Source: Synaphobranchus kaupii
Lineage: Eukaryota; Chordata; Actinopteri; Anguilliformes; Synaphobranchidae
Assembly: GCA_029718625.1 (NCBI GenBank)
Contig: CM056383.1
Span: 23,227,930-23,291,929 of the forward strand
DNA: 64,000 nucleotides
Direction of reading: 5' to 3'
A program made the position numbers and the translations under genes. A model generated the notes under the pieces. It had not been told where the DNA came from. It was given only the letters and a program-made list of their open reading frames with translations, and made no database searches. Within the stretch, counting starts at the first letter, position 1. Every line of letters begins with the position of its first letter. This document shows positions 23,686 through 35,900 of this stretch, piece after piece.

Positions 23686-23971
23686 ATGGTATTTCGGTGT
23701 GTATTTCAAGGTTGTTCAAATCATGCAAAAAAAATAGGCACCACAAAGTTTTCACCGATTTCCAGTGGAAGATCAACAAAGAAAACAGCTATGGCTTCTT
23801 GCTGCTCACATGGATGTCACTAATTGAGACTCTAAAAAAGTTTGTAGTGACCATTTCACGGAGGATGACTATGTGAAAATCAAAAAAGGACGGGCGGGAC
23901 ACCCTCTACTGAAGGAGACTGCTGTGCCATCACCTGTTTTTCTTCATGCACCGAAAACAACTGACGAGCAG
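23686..23971 (+). pseudogene. THAP-domain first exon, frameshifted and with an internal stop
   Basis: From the ATG at 23686 the reading is MVFRCVFQGCSNHAKKIGTT, giving the C-x4-C zinc pair. One extra T in the TTTT run at 23749-23752 shifts frame. The next frame reads RFPVEDQQRKQLWLLAAHMD, a TGA stop at 23825-23827, then KKVCSDHFTEDDYVKIKKGR and LLKETAVPSPVF. All THAP hallmarks are therefore present: the C2CH ligands including C-x2-H, the conserved P and W, and the terminal AVP box. The domain ends at CAG followed by GTAACT, a canonical splice donor. THAP domains are DNA-binding zinc modules found in host transcription factors and in P-element and Kolobok transposases. As read, the copy cannot make a full domain. 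Confidence 0.85.
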
Positions 23972-24556
23972 GTAACTAATAAATGATTGCATGTGTGATC
24001 TATCTATTCAGCTAGCTAGCTAGCTAGCTAGTTGCCACGATTGGGAAGTCATGGAAGTGGTCAAACATTTCATGCAAATTGGTAGCCAGTGTGCTTGCTT
24101 GTATATGCTGTGTTATTCTGTAGCATGTTTGTGTTTAGCTGACTTGTTGTCTACCAAATATGTAACTTTACGGCAAAACGGATTGTGTCGGCAACTGTGG
24201 AGTACAGCAGATAGCCTACAGGCAGATACCCTGGCTAATCTACAGCTAGCTAGGTGAGCACAAAGTAAAGGATTCAACGATAGTTTGACTTGAAAAATGA
24301 TGGTATAATCACTGAAAATAACCCCGATAGACTGTCGTCGTATTTTATTTGCTCTGGGTCCACCTTGGAGTGTTTAAGTGCGTTTGGTAGTGGATGCTAC
24401 TACTTTCCTACGAGTTGTGCTAGCATTAGCAATGTGTGTATGTCCAAAAGAAGGGACAGCATGGAATTATCTGAAAATGGTTTCCATCAATCAACTACAT
24501 CATGGGTAAGTCATAATTGAGACATTATGTCCAAAATTCCGAACTAACCCTTTAAG
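23972..24556. other. Flank of the THAP relic, possible second exon and transposon end
   Basis: Contains a (TAGC)n tract at 24010-24031 and an ORF to 24520 passing a GTAAGT donor-like site at 24505. The stretch ends ...CCGAACTAACCCTTTAA at about 24556. An AGGGTT/AACCCT terminus next to TTAA would suit a TTAA-targeting element, and Kolobok elements carry THAP-type transposases, but I cannot find the left end. The association is a hypothesis. Confidence 0.3.
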
Positions 24557-24735
24557 GCAGGGGTGTCCAATCTTATCCGAATAGGGCCGATGTGGGCGCA
24601 GGTTTTTGTTTTAGCCCAGTATTATGGCACCTGATTCTACTTATCAAGGTCTTGATTGAAGACCATGATTAGTTCATTAGTTGAATCAGGTGTCACTAGG
24701 CTAAAACAAAACCTGCGCTCACACCAGGGGCCACA
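24557..24735. mobile_element. Short terminal-inverted-repeat element (MITE)
   Basis: Arms at about 24584-24641 and 24681-24733 are inverted copies sharing GCGCAGGTTTT, GTTTTAGCC and CACCTGATTC. The left end starts GCAGGGGTGTCC, the terminus of a common non-autonomous fish DNA transposon. The right end is cut short after CACACCAGGGG. No coding capacity. Confidence 0.8.
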
Positions 24736-25043
24736 TGTATAAACAGTGCTGAGCAGAACAATGCCTTCAGAATGCTGCATAAAGCGAGTTTCCACGCAGA
24801 AATGTGACAAAATATAGACAAACTTACTCGCTTAAAAAAATTGAGACGCTGAAAATGTTGCTACTGCTATGAACTGTAACGGCATATGACAATGGACGTT
24901 GAAAAGTTGTTTAAGATGAGTTGACATGGTGTCAGTGTACCACAACTTTGAAAAGAAAAAGGTAAAATTGACTGCAAATTCCAACAGAGGAGAATTCACA
25001 GCACCGTGACTCTTGTAGTCATGGAACATGGTACTTTTATTCT
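24736..25043. other. Unannotated AT-rich DNA
   Basis: About 300 bp between two element fragments with no supportable feature. Confidence 0.4.
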
Positions 25044-25151
25044 TCATGGCTATTTCTGACATAATGTGGCTTAAGAGGGTAAATGATCCCTCTAACCATG
25101 AAACGTTCCTAATTAAGAAAAAAGTCTGGGATTGCAGTTGTGGTTGGGACA
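25044..25151 (-). mobile_element. Fragment of the 3.3-kb fold-back family
   Basis: Reverse complement of the left half of the element at 3291-3895. It shares CATGGCTATTTCTGACATAA, TGTGGCTTAAGAGGGTAAAT, CCTAATTAAGAAAA and TCTGGGATTGCAGTTGTGGT with it. It keeps the outer segment that the right arm of the first copy lacks, so the two copies together describe the family end. Confidence 0.8.
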
Positions 25152-25215
25152 ATTGTGGTTGGATTCTGCCTTAGCCACAGCTGACAGCCAGTGACGGATA
25201 CTGACAGATACCCTA

Positions 25216-25236
25216 GGGGGGGGGGGGGGGGGGGGG
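25216..25236. repeat. G21 homopolymer
   Basis: Twenty-one consecutive G residues, then GTT-separated further Gs. It could form G-quadruplex structure and is a likely site of sequencing-length error. Confidence 0.85.
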
Positions 25237-27719
25237 TTGGGGGTGAGGTTAGCCAGCTACTGTTCACGCCCATTAAGTTTGCCAGCCTGAGGTATGAATC
25301 ATTGCAAATCTTTGAGAGCTGTTTTCTCAGGAAAGTGTTTTAAGGTGTACCAACATTCAAAGAAGCATATCTTCTTCAAATATTTGCATATTGCAGTGTA
25401 TGAGACATCATTTGAAATCTCAGGATTTGTACTTTCATAAACTATAAAAAACAGAAAAATTACCCCATGTTACTTGTGGACCTTTTTACCAGCACCAGTC
25501 ACAAATTCAGATGTAGCCTATAAAATAAGAATCTGCGTACCTCTGCACACGCTGGACACCATACGTATGTAATGTTTGGAGTCAGTGTGGCGACACCGTG
25601 ACTGAAAGGCAGAGGGAGAAAATCTAAAACTTTGTAAAAGCATATTTCCGACTTTCTCCCTGAGCATTCTTTTACGCATTCTTTTACTCAGAGTTTTATA
25701 CATGTGGCCCCAGCTCTTTTCCGATTAAAAATGGACACCTTTGCCTTAAGGAAATTGAATATACTACTATACAAAGGTGTAGAATCCCGGTTCAGAAAGC
25801 TCCCCAGCATTTGGTTCCAATCCCTGGATTTGATAATTAGCGTGATTATTCAGCCAGGAGGTAGAAGTAATCAGTGAGTCAGCTGGTTGAGTTAATGGGT
25901 GGAAGAAACACATGGCAGGACTTTCACTTTCAGACCCCTGGATCTTACACCTCTGCTACTATACTGAAATAAAATATGGGAATAAAATAAAAGATCAGAA
26001 AAGATATTACGGAACTTCTATATATGGGAAAACATACAAAGTATTGCTGCTTTCAGATATTGCCGTGCAGTTTTTAAGTGCACTGCTGTAAAATGTGTCT
26101 GTTTTACTGTTTATCATTTTTTCCCAAAAATAAATATAAATCCATATATTTACAGTGTATTGTGATTGCATTTCCATAAACGTTGCTCAATTCAACTTCT
26201 GCTTGCCATGTATTGAAATAAGACATTATATCCAAACAGTTAGTTACTTTATTCATTGTCCAGCTTGATTGTCAGAGTAAAATAAATAAATTAAAAAGTG
26301 CCTTCCTGCATTCCCCGTAGATTTTAGTTTTTCCGTGACGTGACTTGGAAAACCTCTTCCTGCCGTCTCTAGGCTTATTGGAATTCAATACACTGCCTAT
26401 ACGAGGCCCAGGTGGGGAAGCAGTGCCCATATATGGGCATAGTGACACGCACAAAGGTTTGTGGTGTACACAGTGTACTCACACTACCTGGCCGTGTCGC
26501 ACCTCACTAAGGCCCCTCCCGATGTTCTGACACCTTCCGTCTGTTCCATATTTGGCTCTCATAAAAGTCAAGTGGATTGCCACATACAGACGGCCATAAA
26601 TGTAGCTAAGATATTCACACAGACAAATTGTTAATGCTAAATGAACACTGGATTATTAATGCTAAATTATATTTTACACTGATAGAGTACATTTTATCCA
26701 TTTCAGGCTCATAGAAACACTATTGAATTAACACTGAATATTTTTATTGTCTATAGAACATTTTCTTAATACACATGTATAGGGAAAAAGATACAACTTT
26801 CTAACAAAACCTGGTAATAACTAAATAACACGATGACTAAAAGACGAGACAACAAGTGACTGAAAATAATGTATAAGCAAAAGGAAGTGTTAGTGTGAAG
26901 TTGCGTTGTGGTGCTTTGCGATTGCATAACGACATAGCATTAGCATACTTCAATTTGACTGCGGGCATCTTTCAGGTCTAAAAAATAGATTTTAATCTCA
27001 ATGGGACTAGCTGGTTAAAGGTTAATCAATAAAATGTTGCAAGAACCTACCAACAGTATATTTACCAGTGTAACGTCATGGAGATCACAGCACTATAAGT
27101 CAACTGGTTTAAATAGACTAACATAAGCAATGTCCCTGCACTGTTAATTCACAGCCTAAATCCCCGGACCTAAATTTTATTTACTCAATTTTCAATGCAG
27201 CAATCATCATTTTCTGGTTTCCACAACACCTTTACCGCGACTGTACTTCAAAGCATTACAACTTGTGGAAAAAGATCTACCAGAAAGGGAAAAATACAGC
27301 TAGTTCTCACACCATCGTTCACTTATACACTCGTGAATGTGTCATCTGAGCCTACCCCGCAATAAACAATAAATAAAGCAGGTCTGGTGCAAGCTAAAGA
27401 GCATGAAGATAAGGAAGAAGGAGATTCATCTTAGCTCCCGATGGAACCATTGTTCCAAATAACAGTTAGCATTCTAATGGCTATCAGTTGATTATCAGAG
27501 CAGCTAGAAACACAGAAGCATGATAAGGTTACATAGAAAATGTTCCCGCAACCAAAAAATAAATAAAAAAACGCTGATCAAGTGGCTGTGGACCACTTTG
27601 AATTATCGTTTCCTCTCCTCCCTCCTTAAAGTAAAGAAGTACAATAAACCTAAAGCTTGAGAATAAGCCAGAGCCAGAGAGTGTGTGTGTGAGAGAGAGT
27701 GAGAGCAAGAAAGAGAGCT
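25237..27719. other. Unannotated AT-rich DNA
   Basis: No gene is supported. The interval 26610-26760 contains spaced motifs (ACACTGATAGAGTACATTTTA, TTAACACTGAATA) resembling other decayed copies at 45061-45175 and 58700-58780. Confidence 0.45.
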
Positions 27720-28890
27720 GCCACACCTTCCTACGGAGAGGAGACCGCACGCTGCTTCCGTTTGTGGCTGCATTCCTCGGTGCTTAGCGGGAATGGCGCT
27801 CTCCGCGCGCACCCCAGTCCTGGGCCTGCCCTCCGCTGCTCTCACCCTTACTCCTCACAGCCACGGGTAGGCCTCAGGCCTAACTTGAGCATAGCAATAA
27901 CCTTAGATCAAGAGAGCTATGTGCACCCCTCAATAAAACAATCAGCGAAGAATGCGGGGCGTCGGTTTAAAGCCCGCTGGTTTTCTCACGATGCTCCTGT
28001 CGTCTGTTCTCAGAAGTGTGCGTAAAATAAGGGAGAGAGAAAAATGCTTTGAATTTGTGAATGTCCATTTGAAAGCATGTACACTCCGTGCATTATGTTA
28101 ATGCAAACCTTAATGTTGAAGGTGACTGAAACCTTTCTGCCAACACTCTACGCTGTTGTATAATGTGGTGACTTTTCATGGGGAAGACGGTGAAGACGAA
28201 AAATAATTTAAAGGATGTGGGGAAATCAATGTCCCTTGCTCCGGTACTCGATTTGACGATCTCACGCGGCGCTTTCGTTTCAGAGCATGCCATAGAGGAA
28301 GCATATAATGACATAATTCAGTTTGGATGTCTGATAATTGGCCGCTTCCCACGTTCATTTTAAGACGTGCCGCTCTTCGCCCGGGACATCTCTGCTCCGG
28401 GTCTTGGCTGGAACGAGATTATTCCTCGTATTCCTGGCTGCCATTCACAAGATCTGCAGCAGCGAGCGCCTTTTTACCCGGTCGGACGGACGTGCATTTA
28501 CTCAGGGTCTTGAAGTCTCACAACTGGGCAGGGGGCCCAGTCCAGACCTCGTATTCTTATTTTCTACGAAAGCAGCCCGTCTGTTGCCTCTTTGGGCCGG
28601 TGACTAAGCCCACCAAGAGGGCCGATGCACGCTGCCCACGTCTACTCCGCCCCCTGATTCATCTTCCATTTGCTGCCGTCGACACACCCCCCGCCCCCAC
28701 TGCCGCCCCCCTCCCTTCCCGCCCCTACCTCCCCCCCCCCCCCCCCCCCCCCCTCGCTCTGTCCAGTGTTGCTGCGACAGCTGATTTCCTGGAAGATCAC
28801 CGGAGGTTAACCCATGCACTGATGACTCCTCCCACCTCTCCCCCGCGCAGTGTCACAAGTGGGACCCCTCCACCTGCTCTCTGATTGCCC
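27720..28890. promoter_or_regulatory. CpG-island-like block
   Basis: CpG dinucleotides are dense at 27740-27870 and 28250-28520, reaching roughly one per 10 bp by eye, against near absence in the flanks. The 185-codon ORF at 28327-28884 is driven by C-rich repeats at its end and has no recognised domain. CpG islands mark promoters in vertebrates. Which transcript this one serves is unknown. A distal minus-strand start for the miR-221/222 primary transcript, about 14 kb away, is one possibility. Confidence 0.4.
28731..28753. repeat. C23 homopolymer
   Basis: Twenty-three consecutive C residues in a longer C-rich stretch. It inflates the proline-rich ORF that crosses it. Confidence 0.85.
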
Positions 28891-28898
28891 AGGTCCCC

Positions 28899-28970
28899 AG
28901 CCAATCAGAACGTGCTTCCAGACAGCCCATTCATAAAAAAAGAGGAGGCTCGTACATATGAGGTACTGTA
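28899..28970 (+). promoter_or_regulatory. Candidate core promoter: CCAAT box plus TATA-like box
   Basis: AGCCAATCAGAAC (CCAAT at 28901-28905) is a full NF-Y-type site. ATAAAAAAAG (28933-28942) follows about 30 bp downstream as a TATA-like element, just past the CpG-rich block. A plus-strand start near 28.97 kb would be expected. No coding exon is recognised downstream. Confidence 0.35.
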
Positions 28971-30300
28971 TACACTGAGCCCCTGTAGAGAGTTCATTCA
29001 AAGTCACGGCTAAGACGGGGAAGCTGGGGGACCCTTGCATCACAATTTCACAGAACCCCGTTGGGGGACAGCTTCTGTAGGCCAGCCTATCGAAAAGGGA
29101 CACAAGCACCTGAGCCTGCTCTCTGCCAGAAAAGCTGTCGCAGTCCACGCCTCACAAAGCTTAATTCTGTCAACTGCACAAAGGACTCGTGATTCAACAT
29201 GGAAATTAACCTCTTCAACTTATTTCTCTGTACTGAGGCTAAAGATATATGTACTGCTAAAAGGGAAGTACATGAGTGACAGTCTGGCTCTCTCTCTCAC
29301 GTATACACACACACACACACACACACTCTTCAGCTCTCTCCCCCCCGCACCTCACTTCCCTGGTATCTTTGCCTGTCCAATTTTAGCTTACCGAAATAAT
29401 TTATTGCATCTACGTACTTTCTTACTTTCTTACACTGCCCCCCCCCCCCCCCCCCGCCCTCTCCACCACACCCCACCTCATTTCGCTTTCCAAGCTTTCA
29501 CCCCGATTATCGAGGATCTGCAATCAATTTCACTGCTTTAACATGCAACATATGAGATCCATTAGTTGCCTGTGCCTTTCCCCCCGTTCACTCACTCAGT
29601 CTGGGTGGAAAGACTATTTCCTGGAGGCCGGGACCAGCTATGCTGCGAGGGGGTCCCCCTTCGCCGAGGGAAACCAGAACTGGCATCTCCACGGCGATGA
29701 TCTCCGGCGGGCTCTGCCTCTCGCCGGGGCTGGGACGGTTCGCGGGCTCCTTCCCCGGGGCTGTAAAACAAAAAAAACAAAAACTTCAAAAAAAAAAAAA
29801 AAAAACGGTTCCCAGCCAGGGCTCTCCCCCCGTTCGGCTGTGGTCTCGGCAGATGGTCTTAAAGTGCCAGCGCCGGCTGTCTGGTGTCTGTTAGGTCCTC
29901 GTTAGCCTCCGTTCAAGAAAAAAGGTGCTTTCCCAGTTCAGCTGAGTGCCCGCTGCTGGCTTTAGCCAAGCCCATTGATAGCTCTGCGGTCACATGTCAC
30001 GCAGCGCAGTCTCTCCCTTGCTCTCTCTCTCCCTCTCTTTCTCTCTCTCTCTCTCTCTCACTCTGATGCGGACGCGCAAACGCGCAGGCTATCGGCATAC
30101 GCAGTCACACAGTGGAGGCAGACACCCAGAGTTCTTATAGAGGACCGCCAAGGGGTTGAGCAATTATCTGGCAGCCTATCGCAGAGCAGGGCAGTGTCCA
30201 ATTACAGACTTCTGAACTGCGAGGTTAGAGAGAGGACATCCATTCAGAAAAAAGGAAAAAGAGAGAGAGAGAGAGAGTGGTGGTGGTGGTGGAAACGCCT
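28966..30300. other. GC-rich, low-complexity-rich unannotated DNA
   Basis: Contains (CA)n at about 29308-29326, a C18 run at 29438-29455, an A-rich run at 29790-29805, a CT tract at about 30032-30059 and a GA tract at about 30261-30278. CpG is raised at 29640-29770. A 168-codon ORF crosses the CA and C runs and is not credible. Exons of a non-coding transcript could be hidden here. Confidence 0.35.
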
Positions 30301-32046
30301 ATAGGCTGTGCCTCTGGTCTTTAACAGCAGGAAACTCCCCTGCCTGAGTGACTGGGGAATAATGGGCAGTGTCTCTAAATAAGGCAGGAGCCTGGCACAT
30401 TTCGGAGAGCCCCCCCCCCCTCACATCAGTGCACTGGGTTAACTGCCTCAAACCCCACTTACAGCAAACTCTCTCACTGTGATTCTCTCTGAGCAAGCTG
30501 CGGGCATGATCACGTTCACGTTCACACTAATAGCACACAAAACACACACACATACGCACATTCACACAGGCAAAATCTTGTGAATACATGTATCAATTTT
30601 AAGCATTTGTTCAAGTTCTTTTTTTCACTTAGTTCTTTAAAAATATACATATAAAAAAAGCAAGGGCATTTTCAATTAATTTTAATAAATCATAACCATT
30701 GATTAGGAAAGGAAATGTCCTTGTGCAAGTCAGTTACTGATAAAGTAGATTTACAGTTACTTTAATCCATTCTGAAATAATCTTAAATTCGGAACAAACT
30801 GTATCCAGTAGAATTATTTCCTAAAACTTTCCTAAAAGACTTGGCAAAGACATGAGAAAGGCTTGTTCAACACACAAGCAGCTGGCTGTTAATACTTCAA
30901 AAAATGTTTTTAAAAGTTACATACTAGTCCTATTGTAATTAGATTAATTTAACATAAAAAAAATTGCATACACAATTACAGTTTAAAATACGTGAGCATA
31001 TGCACATATGAACAGTATAGATGAACAAACTCGGCTACTTAATAAATGATGAGCTATACATTTATTCATGCCAGGACTCAATCAAAATTTGCCCTCAAAA
31101 GGACGGACAAATATAAACTTTAATTTAGAGATAATTTTTTTATTATTTTATTACATTTTATACTATTATTATAGTTCTTTCCGATAGCTGTTTTTAGCCA
31201 GTTCAATGGTTGCCACAACGAATGAAGAAAGGGTTTGTGTTAAAAGGAGTTAAAAAAAGGACAACTGACTGGGTTAAACCCAGGGGTTAGTTACAGAAAA
31301 ACTACAAAGAGGAAACTAATATTACAGTTAGTTTGACGCCATTTATCATTTCACAGAATAGGGACTTGGTGCAGTTGGATTAGAAGAGACTTCTGTCCCT
31401 CTGTACCTGGGCATCCAAACCTGGACTCTGTTTCAGTTGGCACTGCTAAGCCTGATATAGCCACTTCAGTCTCCTGGAAAAAGTACCTTATTTTACCATA
31501 TGGGAAATCTAACACCATCAGAGAGTCAAACTCGCAGACCTCCAATTAATTCATACAGATTAAAGAATGAAGACTAAAGATCTTCACCTGCCTTCATCTC
31601 CACGCCCCGTAGGATTCCTTTCTGGACCGAAACTGCTCTTTAAAGCACATGCATTCGCCATTAGTCACAGGAATAAAGTGACTCATCTTTAAGTTACCCT
31701 TAACCAAGCCACACCACTTTCATTCAACTTTTCACTGTTCTTTTTGAAAAAAATTTTGTTGCCTAAGAATATGGTTATGAGCAACGCGGCGATGTACTGA
31801 CTTGCCGGCGTCTGGTCCTCGTAGTGAACAACAGAGAACCAGTCATCGGCTGTGAAAAAAAAGAAGCTGTACGCTTGACCCGTTCTGAATATTTTTAGGG
31901 GACAGGCTGACTCACATACAGGGGAGAGGGGAAGAAAAAAAAGACTGACCTTAAGCAAAAATTACATTGTTGCGTTTCTTATTTATTAAAGTCATACTTA
32001 CACAGCAAAATTCTCTATCTTACGCTTACAATAGTCCAATAAGGAC
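30301..32046. other. Unannotated AT-rich DNA
   Basis: Nothing coding is seen. The sequence is AT-rich with homeodomain-like TAATTA cores but no distinctive structure. Confidence 0.45.
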
Positions 32047-32109
32047 CGTGAGCACCTTGGGCTGTCTGACAGAAAGGTGCTATATAAATAAAGTTATTAT
32101 TATTATTAT
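32047..32109 (+). mobile_element. Retroposon 3' tail
   Basis: GAGCACCTTGGGCTGTCTGA followed by CAGAAAGGTGCTATATAAAT and a (TTA)n tail is the characteristic 3' end of a widely dispersed vertebrate LINE/SINE tail (GCGCTATATAAAT followed by short TTA repeats). Only the tail is recognisable. The CACCTT/AGGTGC stem typical of this tail is kept. Confidence 0.7.
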
Positions 32110-32909
32110 GTGTAGGAGTTCATCAGAGCTGATTTTACACAAAACATTTCCCTTTGCAGTGTCTAAACAATTTAAAGATGAAATAAATATATTTTGACTC
32201 ATACATAGTTTCATTACTGTATCATGGCTTGATAATAATATTTAGTTTTTTTATTCCTGATTAATTTGAAGAAAATAATTTAACTAATGGAAAATAATAG
32301 TACATACTACATGTTTAAGCTTGGGTAAATTATTATTAAAGACATACTCTATTATAGTTTCAAATAACAGTTAAGGTTTTAAGATGATATATTACTGGTT
32401 AGCTGATTTAAAATATTACAATAAAGTATTTCTTATATCAAATAAGCTGCTACATAATGTTGTATCTCATTAAATAATCAATATAGAATTTCATGAAACT
32501 TTTATTGAGTAGATTTAAAAAGTAAAATTAAACTGAGAGCATCCCATTTAATTGCAAAACTACAATTGTCATATAACTTATATGACTTATTTGAAAACTA
32601 CAGTTTTCATATACCTTTACAACCCTAAAATAGTCATCCCATTTCATCCCATGGGTTTCAGCATATTTAAATTCCTAAAATTCAAAATACATTAAACTGA
32701 CCTTCTTAATGTCTTTGAAAAACCCTGTACAATATTGTAATTCAATGTACAGGCACAGACATCATTAACATATTTTAAAAAGTATTTGTACAGAGTTTAA
32801 AACTCCTTTAAATCTACTGACGTGTTTATATAGGTGGGAAAAAAGTGCTTTAATTTTAAATTGTAATGTATCGAGTGGGCTGCAGTTTAGTTTGGAGAAT
32901 GTGTATACA

Positions 32910-32958
<49 letters not shown>

Positions 32959-35900
32959 GTGGTGTGTGAACAGCTTCTCAGGTGAGAAAGCTGCTGTGAT
33001 TTCACCATAAAACAGAAACACAGTTGGCCATCTGGGTCCTCCAGAGCACAGAGAGGAACCAGAGGCTGAGGAGCCCAGCACAGGAGGAGGTGAATCACAC
33101 ATCTCTATGTGTCACCGTGCCATTCGTCCTTTCTCAAATAAAGATTTTTCATTTATTTTCCGTGGGTGCTGTTTTGGTAAGGGAGGGAGGTAAACGCCAG
33201 TGACTCAGGTTGATTACTGTGTAACTAAAGAACGCACGAGAAGACTCCACGTCAAGACCTTTCATTATCCTTTCTGGTCTACACCCTAGCTCAGTACTCA
33301 GAGTGCTTCCTAGCCCTTTACAAAACACGTAACACTCATTGTTGCAATTCCAATATTGATTTATTTGTCTCCTTAATTACCCTTCAGGAAATACAATAGG
33401 CTGCATGATATTGCTAATATTTTGACTTTTTGGAAAATGTAATAACAAATATATTTCATAGCAATGTGTGTTTTAAAAAAATTAATAATCATATTTGTTC
33501 CAATATTGTGAAGTATTGCAAAAACCTCTGGTCTTGATACTATCTTTTTTTTCAATAAATTGTGGTATATTCAATTTCTGGAATGCTTGCTTAAATTAAT
33601 TGTGTATAGCACAGTATCACAAATACAGCAATTGTCTCTTGTACTTTTACACTAGCTAAAATAATATTTTTAACATATACAATTTTAATAGGTAAATATG
33701 TACCTATAAAACATTTAGAAAATTACAAAATACCAATAATAAATGGATATTCAATAGATCTGTAGTGTATCACAGTGCAACTGAATTCTGCAGAAAATCT
33801 GTTCTGAAATAGATAATTGTGAGCTAATTAAATGCATGATGCGCTTAAGTGTTAGACACATTAGTCATGCTGTCTGTCACCAGATTACAACTGTGCTACT
33901 GAGAATTTAACACTCAGCATAAATACAAAGTGTATAAATCTTTCATAAAACAAGGTTCGCTGCTTCAAGGTTCAGATAATTAGAACACAAATATTACAGT
34001 AGGATTCACATTTGATTAATTGTTGAAAACATTTAATTTTATATATTTTTTGAATTTATATATTATTCTTAAATAAATATATAAAATCCAGAGGAGCAAA
34101 GACCTCAGCTACGAACTGTGTGTAGGCACTACAGCAAAAGAAAAAAAAAACACCCTGGCTTTCCCATTGACAGAAAACTCAAATTCTTGACATTCCACAG
34201 ACTTAGAGGTGTGACCTAAAGCTTCCAGATGCCATGTGAATGTTGTTAGATTGGACACTGTCTTTGTACTGAAGAACCAAGTGAGAAATGTCAGGTATAG
34301 ATGTTCTACGGCACTAATGTGCGGTCAGATCTGTGGTGGTGGAACAGTCTGTACTCTGGGTTAACCACATAAAAAAACTAATATTTTACTTCCCCGATTT
34401 ATTTTAAATATCTCATTCAAAATACATTGTTGCATTAGAAATAGCCGAACTTAAAGTCAGTGTAATGTGCTGTTGAAAGGTTCAGTGATTTGCTTTAGCC
34501 AGTTTGAAATGTAACCACTGGAAACATAACAACACTGCTAAATCTTCAATGTTTTAATTACTTAATTAATTACTCATTTTGACTCATTGAATACGGCTGC
34601 TGGACTTCCTCATTCAAAGTACAAGATGCAGGGAAATTCTTTTTTCTTTGCTTGCATTTTACTTAACGTGGATCTTTACTCTAAAATCAGTTTTTGATGA
34701 TAAACTTTTGTATAGTAATTTAAACCCACCAAGTATCTCATCCTGAAACACATTTTGTGTCACCACCCACTCTTGAAGTGGCAGCGGTACACACCTGTGT
34801 CAGAGGCATGTTTCAGATGCAAGGCTGACAGCAGGAAAACCACAACTTAGAATGTAAACTCAGTACTTGTATGATTCTTTTAACCTTATAACAGTGGAAG
34901 GACCAACATATGACGGTAAATTAGGGTGTAGTTTCCATTTGAGAGCTCAAGATAATTTGGTAATATTACAGTAAAATGATGCAAAACTGTAACATTAAGC
35001 AGCAATTAACTTCGCCCTGATCACAGGTCCTTACAAAGGAACAAAGCAGCAATTACGGTGAAATTAAGTGGTATAAGAGCTGCAGAATCCTGTCCTATTG
35101 TTATAATTGAAGGTAGAACCAGAGCCATTATCACATTTTTTTTTCAATAAAAAAATGAAGAATTAGACTGATATTACTGATAACATTTAAAACAAGCGCA
35201 ATTTGTGCCTTTTAAAACCCAGGACCCGACTAGCAACAATTCATGTCCTTTTTTTTGAAGAAAAAGAACAAATACTTCAAAAATGCAATGTCGGAAGCCA
35301 ATATCTTGCGGCTGCCTACATGTGCTGATGACCTTGCGACTGCAAATACATGAAGGAGTATACATGCACAATCTACATCCAGCTTCCATATTACAGCATA
35401 TTTGACCGTAGTGTGGGCTGCTGGGCACGATTTTATAAGAGAGCGCAAACCAACTATGCAAGCTGGAAACATAAAAAGGCACAAACAAAAAATGAGAACA
35501 TATAAGAGTGATAGAGGCTAATGCATTCTGTTTATACTGTAAACAGCTAATGCCACTTTTCTCAATTAGTAGATTGGGACGCTGGGACCATTTCAAGGTG
35601 TGAGCTGTACTGCAACTCCCAAAAGAAGGATCTACTGCTTGTTATCTTATTTATTTATTTATAAGTTATTTTTTATTGTATCATTAAAATAAGCAGTTGA
35701 TCCTTTTTTGGAAGCTGTGGAGCACCCCACACATTGTGTTTATATATTTAAAAAATAAAAAAAACATGACAGTAAACTGAATGCCAGTCAGCCAATAAGT
35801 ACTGACTGCTGTAACATCCACTGTTTCCTTGCTGGTGGTGAGAGTGCTGTATGCCAAGGCAAGGGGGACCCAGACAGAATGCAGCCGGGTTGATTTCACA

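Noticed and set aside
28327..28884. 185-codon ORF with a proline-rich end
   Set aside because: It crosses a C23 run and CpG-rich DNA, has no recognised domain, and overlaps other open frames.
29035..29541. 168-codon ORF downstream of the candidate promoter
   Set aside because: It includes a CA microsatellite (THTHTH) and a C18 run, with no domain.
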